Source of the DNA: Candidatus Woesebacteria bacterium
GTDB lineage: Bacteria; Patescibacteriota; Microgenomatia; UBA1406; GWC2-37-13
Assembly: GCA_020429045.1 (NCBI GenBank)
Contig: JAGQLS010000010.1
Location: forward strand, 1 to 50,323
DNA length: 50,323 nt
Reading direction: 5' to 3'
The notes below the pieces were generated by a model. It did not search any database and had not been told where the DNA came from. It saw only the letters and a program-made list of their open reading frames with translations. Shown piece by piece: positions 1 to 8,948 of this stretch; positions within the stretch are counted from its first letter, which is position 1; each line of letters begins with the position of its first letter. A program made the position numbers and the translations under genes.

Positions 1-222
1 CAGCGAACCTTGAAACAGCTCTCTTCCGATGAACTTGAAAGAAATTGATGGACCGATAAGCGTAATTGCTTTGCTTCTCCACAATTCCAAAGATTTTGTT
101 GCAAATAATGCTTGGTCTGTGGAGAAGTTGAGATATTCGGAATAATGGAGCGAACGGGTCAATAATCCTAAAAAAAATAGGCCGATAAGAAGTGTGAATT
201 CATTTTGTAGGGCGCGTTTCAT
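1..222 (-). CDS. GT-C-type membrane glycosyltransferase, N-terminal part (cut by window edge)
   Basis: Reading the minus strand from the ATG at 222 gives 74 open codons that run off the window. The product starts MKRALQNEFTLLIGLFFLGL, a hydrophobic first membrane segment. An outside loop follows with a TDQA motif and then ITLIGP. The same arrangement (acidic residue, Q/I, small residue, R/D, then a GP motif about 25 residues later) recurs in the full-length membrane proteins at 15149-16630, 39078-40592 and 43483-45006, so this is most likely another member of that paralogous family. Such proteins are expected to transfer sugars from polyprenyl-phosphate donors on the outer face of the membrane. 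The C-terminal part is not visible, so activity and integrity cannot be judged. Confidence 0.65.
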   Translation of the reverse strand, partial: MKRALQNEFTLLIGLFFLGLLTRSLHYSEYLNFSTDQALFATKSLELWRSKAITLIGPSISFKFIGRELFQGSL

Positions 223-247
223 AAGAAACAGAAAAAATTTGAATATG

Positions 248-320
248 TGCCGAGGATCAGAGTCGAACTGATATCTGAGGTTTTTCAGACCACCGCCGTG
301 ACCACCTTGGCTACCTCGGC
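248..320 (-). tRNA. tRNA-Phe(GAA)
   Basis: Folding the minus strand gives a 7-bp acceptor stem (GCCGAGG with CCTCGGC), discriminator A, a 5-bp T stem (ATCAG/CTGAT) with loop TTCGACT, and an anticodon loop CTGAAAA with anticodon GAA. The anticodon stem has one T-T mismatch (28-42). CCA is not encoded. A tRNA-Leu reading was considered because of the sequence start, but there is no long variable arm. The 5' end overlaps the last codons of the GIY-YIG gene at 311-565. Confidence 0.88.
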
Positions 321-565
321 AAAGACTTAAACAACATGTTATATATTACTTCATGACCCCTTCCTGATTTATAAAATTTTTCTTTCTTAAAAGCTTCTTC
401 TTCTGTTATAAACGCTTCATAATATAGCAATTTAAACGGTTTCCTTGATTTTGTTGATTTACTTTTTCCGCTATTATGTTCGACTAAACGTTTTTTTAAA
501 TTATTTGTCGAACCAATGTATAACTTGTCATCTTTATACGATTGTAAAATATATACATAGTTCAT
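311..565 (-). CDS. GIY-YIG single-domain nuclease (UPF0213/YhbQ-like), inserted at tRNA-Phe
   Basis: This 84-residue protein is a single GIY-YIG nuclease domain. It has the YVYIL strand at residues 3-8, then YIGSTNNLKKRLVEHN, which carries the second half of the motif and the catalytic-type Arg (KKRL). A Glu follows in the AFKKEKFYKSGRG helix. Small stand-alone members of this superfamily are common, but their cellular role is poorly defined; relatives include homing endonucleases and UvrC. The gene lies between two copies of the tRNA-Phe 5' region. Its last codons, LPR-stop, are read from the first 11 bases of the intact tRNA-Phe gene, so its TAG stop is tRNA sequence. There is no separate promoter space: upstream lies the broken tRNA copy at 578-623, so transcription from the tRNA promoter is likely (inference). 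Confidence 0.85.
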   Translation of the reverse strand: MNYVYILQSYKDDKLYIGSTNNLKKRLVEHNSGKSKSTKSRKPFKLLYYEAFITEEEAFKKEKFYKSGRGHEVIYNMLFKSLPR

Positions 566-577
566 ATTATTTTTCTA

Positions 578-623
578 GTGACCACCTTGACCTCCGATTC
601 GGAGGTCTTGGCTACCTCGGCAA
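578..623 (-). repeat. Partial duplicate of the tRNA-Phe 5' region, split by a palindrome
   Basis: This segment repeats the 25 bases at 298-322 (the first 23 bases of tRNA-Phe plus two upstream bases). It is interrupted by an 18-base insertion at 590-607. The two copies flank the GIY-YIG gene as direct repeats. Identity stops sharply at the position equal to tRNA base 23, where the GIY-YIG leader begins. Confidence 0.8.
589..607. repeat. Palindromic element inserted in the tRNA copy
   Basis: GACCTCCGATTCGGAGGTC is an inverted repeat with 8-bp arms and a 3-base loop. Compared with the intact tRNA, an 18-base insert (590-607) is bracketed by TTG at 587-589 and TTG at 608-610, where the intact sequence has one TTG. 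This looks like a short target-site duplication. A related core (CCGAATCGG) occurs at 46956-46992. Confidence 0.7.
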
Positions 624-648
624 TTCCTATGTTTAAAATCTATTGATG

Positions 649-721
649 TGCGTCTGGATGGATTCGAACCATCGACCCCCATTTTATAAGAATGGTGCTA
701 CTACCACTGAGCTACAGACGC
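649..721 (-). tRNA. tRNA-Ile(UAU)
   Basis: The minus strand folds into a perfect cloverleaf: acceptor GCGTCTG/CAGACGC, D stem GCT/AGC, anticodon stem CCATT/AATGG, T stem GATGG/CCATC, and discriminator A. The anticodon loop is CTTATAA, giving anticodon UAU, which reads the isoleucine codon AUA. The U12-A23 pair agrees with known tRNA-Ile identity elements. CCA is not encoded. Most bacteria instead read AUA with a lysidine-modified CAU anticodon, so this is a rare type. Confidence 0.85.
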
Positions 722-806
722 ATAGTATACCCAACATTATAATACATAACTAGGCTCAAACAACACGATCCATTAGTTAATCTAATAGAATAAATATATT
801 ATGTGA

Positions 807-812
807 TATAAT
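807..812 (+). promoter_or_regulatory. Extended -10 box (TGA-TATAAT) for the gene at 820
   Basis: TGATATAAT lies 7 bases before the ATG at 820. Initiation about 7 bases after the box would fall on the start codon, predicting a leaderless mRNA. No clear -35 box is seen. Confidence 0.55.
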
Positions 813-819
813 TCAAATT

Positions 820-1554
820 ATGCTCGAATTTAAAGATGGAGTTTGTAACTTTTTTTCCTTTTTATCAAAAAAAAAGAGGCGTAAAGAACTTACCCCGATA
901 GAAAGTATAAATCAATTATTTGATAATTTTCTTCAACAATATAGAAATGTTGACATCTTTCCAACTGATGAAAATATCGATCGAGTGTGGATTGATAATA
1001 AAAAAAGATCTCCTGAAGATAAAATTGATAATCCCCGACTAAGTTATGCTTTCTTTGACAAGCTGAAAAGATTATTAAATAATGTACCTTCACGCCATAG
1101 AATTATAATAGATTTGATCTTAAATCAGCCATCTCTGCATTATGAAATGGAACTTCGTCAAATATTAGAACAATCTGGTGTATTACAACAATCTCAAACA
1201 GAGTGTACAATAATTATTCAAGCTAATTATGACGCCAGAAATTATATCGGTGTCGCTAATACGACAGATAGTAGAAATGCAGTTTTGAGCGGGGTGGCAA
1301 GGTCGGCATTTGGAAGAATACAAATTTCTCATTATTTTGATAGAGATGGCAATACTGTCGGCATAACAGATTGCTTAGAAGTCAATCTAAACGGATATCC
1401 TTTTGACATGGATAGAGCAGGGCATTTATTTATTCCTCCATGGGTAATCAAAAGTGTTTCAATTTCAAACAACCTTAACTTACCTTTGACACCTGGATTT
1501 GATTCAGATATAAATGTTCCGTATACAATAAGTCCCTGGGAAAACTTAGAATAA
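820..1554 (+). CDS. Unknown protein, 244 residues
   Basis: The family is not recognised. The product is soluble with no membrane segment. It has a basic stretch (KKKRRKE, about residues 17-23), an acidic helical middle, and a C-terminal half rich in beta-type sequence, such as the region around ARSAFGRIQISHYFDRDGN and a motif HLFIPPWVIKSV. The gene is AT-rich compared with the atp operon downstream and points away from all its neighbours, so it stands alone. Its start is supported by the extended -10 box 7 bases upstream. Base composition and isolation suggest horizontal acquisition or a lineage-specific gene, but function cannot be assigned. Confidence 0.65.
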   Translation: MLEFKDGVCNFFSFLSKKKRRKELTPIESINQLFDNFLQQYRNVDIFPTDENIDRVWIDNKKRSPEDKIDNPRLSYAFFDKLKRLLNNVPSRHRIIIDLILNQPSLHYEMELRQILEQSGVLQQSQTECTIIIQANYDARNYIGVANTTDSRNAVLSGVARSAFGRIQISHYFDRDGNTVGITDCLEVNLNGYPFDMDRAGHLFIPPWVIKSVSISNNLNLPLTPGFDSDINVPYTISPWENLE

Positions 1555-1688
1555 CATGAAACTAAAAAATATTCAATATTCAATTCAAAATAGATTCAAA
1601 CATAATTAAATAAGGGTTTGGTTATTACAATCCTTTCTCCATCATTTCTTTTCCTTCCATAGCGTCGCCCGTATTTTCCATCATACTA

Positions 1689-1880
1689 TCAGTTGCTTCT
1701 GGGTCTGTTTTTTTGAACCTCCTTCATCTGCATAAAACCTTCTGACACTATGCTGTTGATATGCTGAGTCTGACGATATAAATAATATTCTCCAACCGCA
1801 AGAATAAAAAACCCTGCAACAACAAGCATAGCAATAAATAATGTATGTTTTTTAACATAGTGCATGAGTTGGTCGTTCAT
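1689..1880 (-). CDS. Small single-span membrane protein; possible frameshift near the 3' end
   Basis: This 63-residue product has one membrane segment (about residues 14-34, LFIAMLVVAGFFILAVGEYY) followed by a short polar tail. It starts at the ATG at 1880 after a strong ribosome-binding site (AGGGGGTGA about 10-13 bases upstream), unlike most genes here. A TGCTATAGT box sits about 60 bases upstream of the start, so it may have its own promoter downstream of atpC. The frame ends just after a run of seven A (1708-1714 on the plus strand). If one A is removed, reading continues for 28 more residues (DPEATDSMMENTGDAMEGKE and beyond) to a TAA at 1625-1627. That tail is plausible, so either the gene has a homopolymer error or mutation, or slippage occurs. 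The function is unknown. Confidence 0.6.
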   Translation of the reverse strand: MNDQLMHYVKKHTLFIAMLVVAGFFILAVGEYYLYRQTQHINSIVSEGFMQMKEVQKNRPRSN

Positions 1881-1983
1881 AAATAATCAGTCACCCCCTT
1901 TTCGTAGAAACTTGTACAGATTGATTCTTCATATTCACTATAGCACATTGGGGAAAGGAAAAGAAGAGAAACTCCAGCGTTTT

Positions 1984-4448
<2,465 letters not shown>

Positions 4449-4452
<4 letters not shown>

Positions 4453-5927
4453 GGTTGTGTTGCAATAAATTCATTTTTTGCGTCTTCGACAATTTGTTGT
4501 ATGTTGTTTGTGACTGTTTTGTCGAATGTATCGCGAGCAATATGCTGAAGCACTTCGGCGTATCGATTGCGCATGAGCGCCCGCAATTTATCTTCGAAAT
4601 TGCTCCACTGCTCTTTTTCCATCGTGTCAAAAAAACCTTCCTCAACAGCATAGAAAAGGACAACCTGTTCCGGCCACGATATGTTGGTGTGTTTTTCTTG
4701 TTTGAGTAGTTCAAGCATCAATTCTCCCCGGTGAATCTTCGTTTTGGCCTGCTCGCTGACCGTAGTCTCAAGTTGAGTAAGCTTTTGTAATTCTTTGTGT
4801 TGGGAAAGAGCCAAACGTATGCCGCCCACCACACTGCGCAGTGCCGAAGGTTGGGACTGCGAACCCACGCGCGAAACAGAAAGTCCGACATTCACCGCAG
4901 GGAGAAATCCCTTTTGAAATAATCCACGCTCCACATAAATTTGCCCGTCGGTAATGGAAATGATGTTGGTAGAAATAAATGAGGTGATGTCGCCTTCTTG
5001 CGTTTCAACGATAGGAAGCGCAGTGAGCGAACCACCTCCTTGTTTTTTGGACAATTGTCCTGCGCGTTCAAGAAGTGCCGCGTGCAAAGAAAAGATGTCG
5101 CCGGGATATGATTCTCTTCCTGGCGGCCGACCCAAAAGGAGCGCGATACTTCGATAGGCATTGGCGTGTTTTGAAAGATCGTCATACACAACCAGCGCGT
5201 CTTTGCCAGCATCGCGAAAATACTCACCGATTGCACAGCCGACAAATGGTGCGACATACTGACTTGCATACGATGATTCCGCTGTTGCCGCAACAATAAC
5301 AGTGTATAAAAATGCGTTGTTTTTTTCAAAAAGGCCTGCTATTTCTTTCAATTGTTGTTCTTTTTGGCCACAAAGGACATAAACACAATAAACCGGAAGT
5401 GCTTCATGTTTTTGATTCAGTACGGTATCAAGCGCGAGCGTGCTTTTGCCCAACTTCCTGTCTCCGATGATAAGTTCCCTCTGGCCGCGGCCAAGCGACA
5501 AAACGCTGTCAATGATTTTTACCCCTGTTGTCAATGGTCTGATTACGGGTTGACGATCGATTATCTGAGGCGCCGACCGAAAAACAGGGATCCGTTTCCC
5601 GACGATGTCTCCTAAGAAATCGCGGGGGGTACCCAAACCGTCAAACACTCGCCCGACGACACTTTCTGAAATGGGAATAGAAAACACGCGTTTGCTTCTT
5701 GAAAGTGGTTTTTGTAAATCAACTGTTTCGTCAAAAAAAAGCGCTTCGACAAACTGTTTATCAAACCCAATCACGATAGCAGCCGGATTACCGTCCGGAT
5801 CAAGAAGAACTTCGTGTAAAAATACATGAGGAAGGCCGGAAATTTTTGCAACTCCGGAAAAGAACGAAATGATTTTCCCGGTCTCGTGCGAAGACACCGC
5901 TAATGTGCGTGATGAAATATTATTCAT
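4449..5927 (-). CDS. atpA: ATP synthase alpha subunit with shortened N-terminus
   Basis: This non-catalytic nucleotide-binding F1 subunit has 492 residues. Recognisable parts are RGQRELIIGDRKLGKST (P-loop), YDDLSKHANAYRSIALLLGR, PPGRESYPGDIF, ITDGQIYVE and SVSRVGS, which carries the conserved arginine. In E. coli the first 20 or so residues form an amphipathic helix that binds delta. Here the protein begins MNNISSRTLAVSSHETGKI, about 12 residues shorter before the HxxGxI landmark, and it lacks the E-I-S-x-x-I-K-x-x-I pattern. The upstream b gene overlaps its start by 8 bases, so no delta gene fits between them. Together these facts argue for a delta-free stator. Confidence 0.96.
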
Positions 5928-6288
5928 TGTTCACTTCCTTCAGGCGGGCATGAATCTGTTCGATAACTGCTTGTTTTTCTTGTGCCGCTTCTTGGCGCGC
6001 CCTACTTTTAATTTGTTCTGCTACGTCTTCTGCTTCTTGTATGATCTGTTGGGATTTTTTCTTTGCTTCCATGACGGTTTTTTCTTTGGTTTGTGCAAAT
6101 GTTTCTTGTTCGCGCTGCAATTGTTGTGCTTTTTGTTGGGCCTGTGCAAGGGCTTGCTCGTCTTTTTCTATACGATCAATTATGGGCTTGTATACGAATC
6201 GTTTGAACAACCACAACAACAACCCAAAATTTATCATTTGGGCAACGAGAAGTTTTACATCAATACCAAGACTTCCAAATAATTGCAT
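5920..6288 (-). CDS. atpF: ATP synthase b subunit (peripheral stalk), short
   Basis: This peripheral-stalk subunit has one N-terminal membrane helix (VKLLVAQMINFGLLLWLFKR), a short YKPIIDRIE hinge and a long charged coiled coil rich in Q, E, K and A. From the ATG at 6288 it has 122 residues; a TTG at 6342 would add 18 basic residues overlapping atpE. Usual lengths are 155-170. The missing part is the C-terminal end, which in E. coli binds delta, and no delta domain is fused to it. It overlaps atpA by 8 bases. Confidence 0.9.
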   Translation of the reverse strand: MQLFGSLGIDVKLLVAQMINFGLLLWLFKRFVYKPIIDRIEKDEQALAQAQQKAQQLQREQETFAQTKEKTVMEAKKKSQQIIQEAEDVAEQIKSRARQEAAQEKQAVIEQIHARLKEVNNE

Positions 6289-6331
6289 ATGTGTCAGATT
6301 GAAAATTTCTCTCTTTTTTTTACGTGATTTG

Positions 6332-6544
6332 TTACGCGACAAATTTCAAAATAAGCGCAACGACAAGCGCGTAAATAGCGATTGCTTCGGCAAAGGCAAT
6401 AGCAATAATCATGGCGATCTGGATGCGTTCAGAATTTTCAGGGTTTCGAGCCATACCAATAAGCGCGGCAGCGCCGATCATGCCGATTCCAAGGGCCGGA
6501 CCAATGGTACCGATCGCCATAGTGAATGCTGATGGATTTTGCAT
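6332..6544 (-). CDS. atpE: ATP synthase c subunit (proteolipid ring)
   Basis: This 70-residue two-helix proteolipid has the polar loop ARNPE and the ion-binding Glu in FAEAIAIYALVVALIL. In Na+-coupled c subunits such as that of Ilyobacter, a Gln in helix 1 and a Ser directly after the Glu help bind Na+. The equivalent positions here are Ile (GPALGIG) and Ala (AEA), so H+ coupling is predicted. The ATG at 6544 is chosen because the in-frame GTG at 6562 lies inside the ribosome-binding site itself. The gene sits between atpB and atpF, as is normal. Confidence 0.95.
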   Translation of the reverse strand: MQNPSAFTMAIGTIGPALGIGMIGAAALIGMARNPENSERIQIAMIIAIAFAEAIAIYALVVALILKFVA

Positions 6545-6560
6545 AATATATTTATTGTAC

Positions 6561-6568
6561 ACCTCCTC
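6561..6568 (-). promoter_or_regulatory. Strong Shine-Dalgarno (GAGGAGGT) before atpE
   Basis: This is the best ribosome-binding site in the operon, fitting the high copy number of c. It rules out the overlapping GTG at 6562 as the start. Spacing to the ATG at 6544 is about 16 bases, longer than usual. Confidence 0.6.
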
Positions 6569-7364
6569 AATCTATTATTGCACCTCTTGCTCGGCTTGAT
6601 GATGTTGCAGCAGGTTGAACTTTTGAGCGAGCTGTCAAATGTTGCATGGTGCTTGTTTTGATAAATGTTAATGTGAGAATGGCGAAAATAAATGCTTGAA
6701 TGACGCCCACAAATACTTCCAAAATCATAAAGGGCAAGGGTATGACAAACGGCACCAAAAACGCAATGACCAAGAGGAGCACTTCTCCGGCAAAGATGTT
6801 GCCGAAAAGTCGAAATGAAAATGACAGGATTTTTACCCCTTCGGAAATCATTTCAAAAAACCCGAGAATGAATTGTATCGGGCCGGTGAAATTGAAAAAA
6901 CGTTTGAAATATGCGGCTATGCCGAGCGTGCGAAGCGAAAAAAGCTGAATGGAAAAAACAGAAAACAATGCGAGCGCAACGGTTGTGGTAAGGTCGCTAT
7001 TTGGCGATCGAAGAAGAGGCACATTGCCTACTTCCGTGGAGACAAAAAACGATCCAAGAAAACCTGGAACAAGCGCCAACACATTACTGCTCACGATAAA
7101 TAGAAAAAAAGTGGTAATGAGCGGAAGAACGTTTTTAGATAATACACGATCTTCGGTTACACTGTCGGTGAGCTTGAGCAGCTCATAGATAAGAATGCGT
7201 ATACCATCAATCACGATGCTTTTGTGATTTTCACGATTGAGATAAAACACTATACCCAACGCGCCGAGACAGAACGTGACAAGGAGCGAGGTAAAAAAAG
7301 TGTTGGTAATGGCAACGCCAAAAATGTGACCAATGTATCCAGGTTGTAGGCGAATATTAATCAT
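6567..7364 (-). CDS. atpB: ATP synthase a subunit (proton channel)
   Basis: This integral-membrane stator subunit of about 265 residues has the essential-arginine helix SFSFRLFGNIFAGEV near residue 185 and a final membrane hairpin containing FVGVIQAFIFAILTLTFI. The ATG at 7364 is preferred to the one at 7376 because GAGGA lies 6-7 bases before it, inside the end of the atpI-like gene. A hydrophilic tail after the last helix (ARSKVQPAATSSSRARG) is unusual. The gene overlaps the upstream gene by 8 bases. Confidence 0.95.
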   Translation of the reverse strand: MINIRLQPGYIGHIFGVAITNTFFTSLLVTFCLGALGIVFYLNRENHKSIVIDGIRILIYELLKLTDSVTEDRVLSKNVLPLITTFFLFIVSSNVLALVPGFLGSFFVSTEVGNVPLLRSPNSDLTTTVALALFSVFSIQLFSLRTLGIAAYFKRFFNFTGPIQFILGFFEMISEGVKILSFSFRLFGNIFAGEVLLLVIAFLVPFVIPLPFMILEVFVGVIQAFIFAILTLTFIKTSTMQHLTARSKVQPAATSSSRARGAIID

Positions 7365-7596
7365 GATGTTCCTCATGTTCCATGAGTGGACTGAGCAAAT
7401 GATAAACAGTGTATATGTCTACGACAATACCTACTAATAAACCGGCGACAATAAAAAGGGGTGTTGTCCCTAAAAATCCATCAAGGGCAAAACCAAGAAA
7501 CAAAAACCCACCGATGGGAAGTGTGATGAGAAAACCTAATTGCCAGGCTAATGAAAATGCGTACCATGTTTTTGCGCTGTGTTTTTTTGAAGTCAT
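7357..7596 (-). CDS. AtpI/AtpZ-like small membrane protein, first gene of the atp operon
   Basis: This 79-residue protein has two membrane helices (WQLGFLITLPIGGFLFLGFAL and PLFIVAGLLVGIVVDIYTVYHLL) joined by a short DGFLGTTP loop. It matches the AtpZ/AtpI type often encoded first in atp operons, which helps c-ring assembly or Mg2+ supply. The position, strand and 8-base overlap with atpB support this. A 7-bp inverted repeat abuts the start codon. Subfamily assignment (I or Z) is uncertain. Confidence 0.8.
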   Translation of the reverse strand: MTSKKHSAKTWYAFSLAWQLGFLITLPIGGFLFLGFALDGFLGTTPLFIVAGLLVGIVVDIYTVYHLLSPLMEHEEHHD

Positions 7597-7615
7597 ATGC
7601 TATGTGATTAGCATA
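7596..7615 (-). promoter_or_regulatory. Inverted repeat at the start of the atp operon
   Basis: TATGCTA-N6-TAGCATA is a perfect 7-bp inverted repeat whose first base is the A of the ATG at 7596. It could be a repressor operator or an mRNA hairpin that hides the start codon. The upstream TATGCT could also act as a -10 box. Function is inferred from position only. Confidence 0.4.
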
Positions 7616-7666
7616 CATCTTTGCACAGTGGCAGTCAAATACCATAAAAGATGGGATGGATGCTCC

Positions 7667-7773
7667 TTTGGACTGATTTGTGGACCTAGCCAGAATCGTA
7701 GAAAACCAGAGCGAAGCTCGGTATTCTACGTCCTGAACCATGCTTTGCATTGGTTCATGGGCGAACTGGCGAC
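7667..7773 (-). pseudogene. tRNA-Ala 3' fragment duplicate, interrupted by an insertion
   Basis: Bases 7667-7698 repeat 7807-7838 exactly (32 bp: 14 bases of 3' flank plus the last 18 bases of tRNA-Ala). After 63 inserted bases the match resumes at 7762-7773 (CGAACTGGCGAC), equal to 7837-7848 in the intact gene. The copy has only the T arm and the 3' acceptor strand, so it cannot make a tRNA. Confidence 0.8.
7699..7761. repeat. 63-base insertion with two hairpins inside the tRNA-Ala remnant
   Basis: The insertion has two inverted repeats: one at 7699-7728 (outer arms TAGAA/TTCTA, inner GAGC-GAA-GCTC) and one at 7736-7757 (GAACCA...TGGTTC with TGC/GCA inside). The dinucleotide CG is present on both sides and may be a 2-base target duplication. 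No protein is encoded. Confidence 0.6.
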
Positions 7774-7820
7774 CGACTCACCCACCAACTCGACGGATGA
7801 TATTATTTTGGACTGATTTG

Positions 7821-7891
7821 TGGACCTAGCCAGAATCGAACTGGCGACTGTGCAATGCGAATGCACCGGTATACCACTTACCTATAGGCCC
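7821..7891 (-). tRNA. tRNA-Ala(CGC)
   Basis: The minus strand has acceptor GGGCCTA/TAGGTCC including the G3-U70 wobble pair that defines tRNA-Ala. Anticodon stem GTGCA/TGCAC encloses loop TTCGCAT, anticodon CGC. The T stem is GCCAG/CTGGC and the discriminator is A. CCA is not encoded. Confidence 0.92.
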
Positions 7892-7904
7892 AGTTTGTAT
7901 CTTG

Positions 7905-7976
7905 CGTCCTCAAGAGGACTCGAACCTCCATCGCTGGTTCCGGAAACCAGTGCTCTATCCATTAAGCTATGAGGAC
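7905..7976 (-). tRNA. tRNA-Arg(CCG)
   Basis: The minus strand has acceptor GTCCTCA/TGAGGAC, anticodon stem CTGGT/ACCAG with loop TTCCGGA, anticodon CCG, and discriminator G. CCA is not encoded. It lies 13 bases upstream of tRNA-Ala and is probably cotranscribed with it. Confidence 0.9.
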
Positions 7977-8013
7977 TGTGTGCATATCATTGTCACGGAG
8001 AAAATTGAGTCTT

Positions 8014-8805
8014 TTATAATCCCCGCGCAAAAAGAACCAGCAAGAGTATTATACCAAGAAGAAGGCGGTACCAACCGAATATGTTGAGAGATTTTTGCTG
8101 CAAATACCCGATGAGCCACTTCACCCCAACAAGCGCGCTAACAAAAGCAATAATCGTACCAAGAAGAAGCGTTATCGTCTGCGCGCTGTCGGCGAGCGCA
8201 ACACCGCGCATTTTGTACAAATCAAATAGTGCTGCCGAGACGATCGTGGGGATCGAAAGGAGGAAAGAATATTTTGCCGATTCATCGCGCCGGTACCCCA
8301 TCATCATCATGGCGGCAAGTACGGCTCCGGCTCGCGAAACGCCAGGAACCACGGCAAAAGCCTGACAAAGACCAATGATCACCGCGTGTTTGTAGGTGAG
8401 TACCGAGATAGTCTTTTCAAGTTTGAGATATTTGTGTTCTATGGCGTACTCAAGCAACAGGAAAAATCCGCCAACCAGTGCAAATATTGATGTTGTGATG
8501 CCGAGCGCCTCGAAAAAAACGCTTTTAATCAATGGGTAAAGAAGTACGGCAACGACCGCAGTTGGGATAAAGGAGGCTAAAAGAAGCTTCTGCAAAGTAC
8601 GATTATTACAGATCTCGCGCGCATACAGCACCACTACCGCCATGATTGCTCCAGCCTGTATAACGACTTGAAATAATTTCACGAAATCTGTTTCAGGGAT
8701 GGTGAGAACATAGCTACTCCACAACAAGTGGAAGGTCGATGAGATGGGAAGAAATTCGGTGACTCCTTCAACGACGCCAAGAAAAAGTGTTTCAAAAATA
8801 TTCAT
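8014..8805 (-). CDS. uppP: Undecaprenyl-diphosphate phosphatase
   Basis: This membrane enzyme removes one phosphate from undecaprenyl diphosphate, recycling the lipid carrier for peptidoglycan and surface glycans. It has 263 residues, which is normal. Signature regions are GVVEGVTEFLPISST near the N-terminus, FQVVIQAGAI, and AVVPGVSRAGA near residue 155, followed by SFLLSIPTIV. The first motif usually reads SSTGH, but here it is SSTFH, with a bulky Phe for Gly. The second is PGVSRAG rather than PGTSRSG. The catalytic Glu, His, Ser and Arg remain. It fits the many polyprenyl-linked glycosyltransferases downstream. Confidence 0.95.
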   Translation of the reverse strand: MNIFETLFLGVVEGVTEFLPISSTFHLLWSSYVLTIPETDFVKLFQVVIQAGAIMAVVVLYAREICNNRTLQKLLLASFIPTAVVAVLLYPLIKSVFFEALGITTSIFALVGGFFLLLEYAIEHKYLKLEKTISVLTYKHAVIIGLCQAFAVVPGVSRAGAVLAAMMMMGYRRDESAKYSFLLSIPTIVSAALFDLYKMRGVALADSAQTITLLLGTIIAFVSALVGVKWLIGYLQQKSLNIFGWYRLLLGIILLLVLFARGL

Positions 8806-8814
8806 ATGTTAGCT

Positions 8815-8820
8815 ATTATA
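8815..8820 (-). promoter_or_regulatory. -10 box (TATAAT) for uppP
   Basis: TATAAT on the minus strand lies 9 bases before the uppP ATG, so the 5' leader would be only 0-3 bases long. Confidence 0.5.
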
Positions 8821-8934
8821 CTCTGATGGCTTGAAAGCTTGCATACGATCTCATCTTGCGCGCCAAGTCGTCAAGAAAATATAGTATTTTCGCTCACATT
8901 TCAAGCTACAAGCTATAAGTTGTGCGTTATACGT

Positions 8935-8940
8935 TATAAT
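8935..8940 (+). promoter_or_regulatory. -10 box (TATAAT) for the GT4 gene at 8949
   Basis: TATAAT lies 8 bases before the ATG, inside a degenerate repeat tract (8899-8940) related to those at 18895-19247 and 46860-46922. Confidence 0.5.
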
Positions 8941-8948
8941 AACCCTAC

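Noticed and set aside
248-320. Reading of the first tRNA as tRNA-Leu
   Set aside because: There is no long variable arm, and the loop CTGAAAA is the classic phenylalanine anticodon loop.
1332-1583. Minus-strand frame with an ALSMSKG peptide resembling a palindromic-repeat translation
   Set aside because: The DNA matches the CTGAGC...GTCGAAGG repeat only weakly, and it is antisense to a better supported gene.
1704-1720. Slippery heptamer A-AAA-AAC suggesting programmed -1 frameshifting
   Set aside because: The -1 frame gives only about eight more codons before a stop. The plausible extension lies in the +1 frame, and no stem-loop follows.
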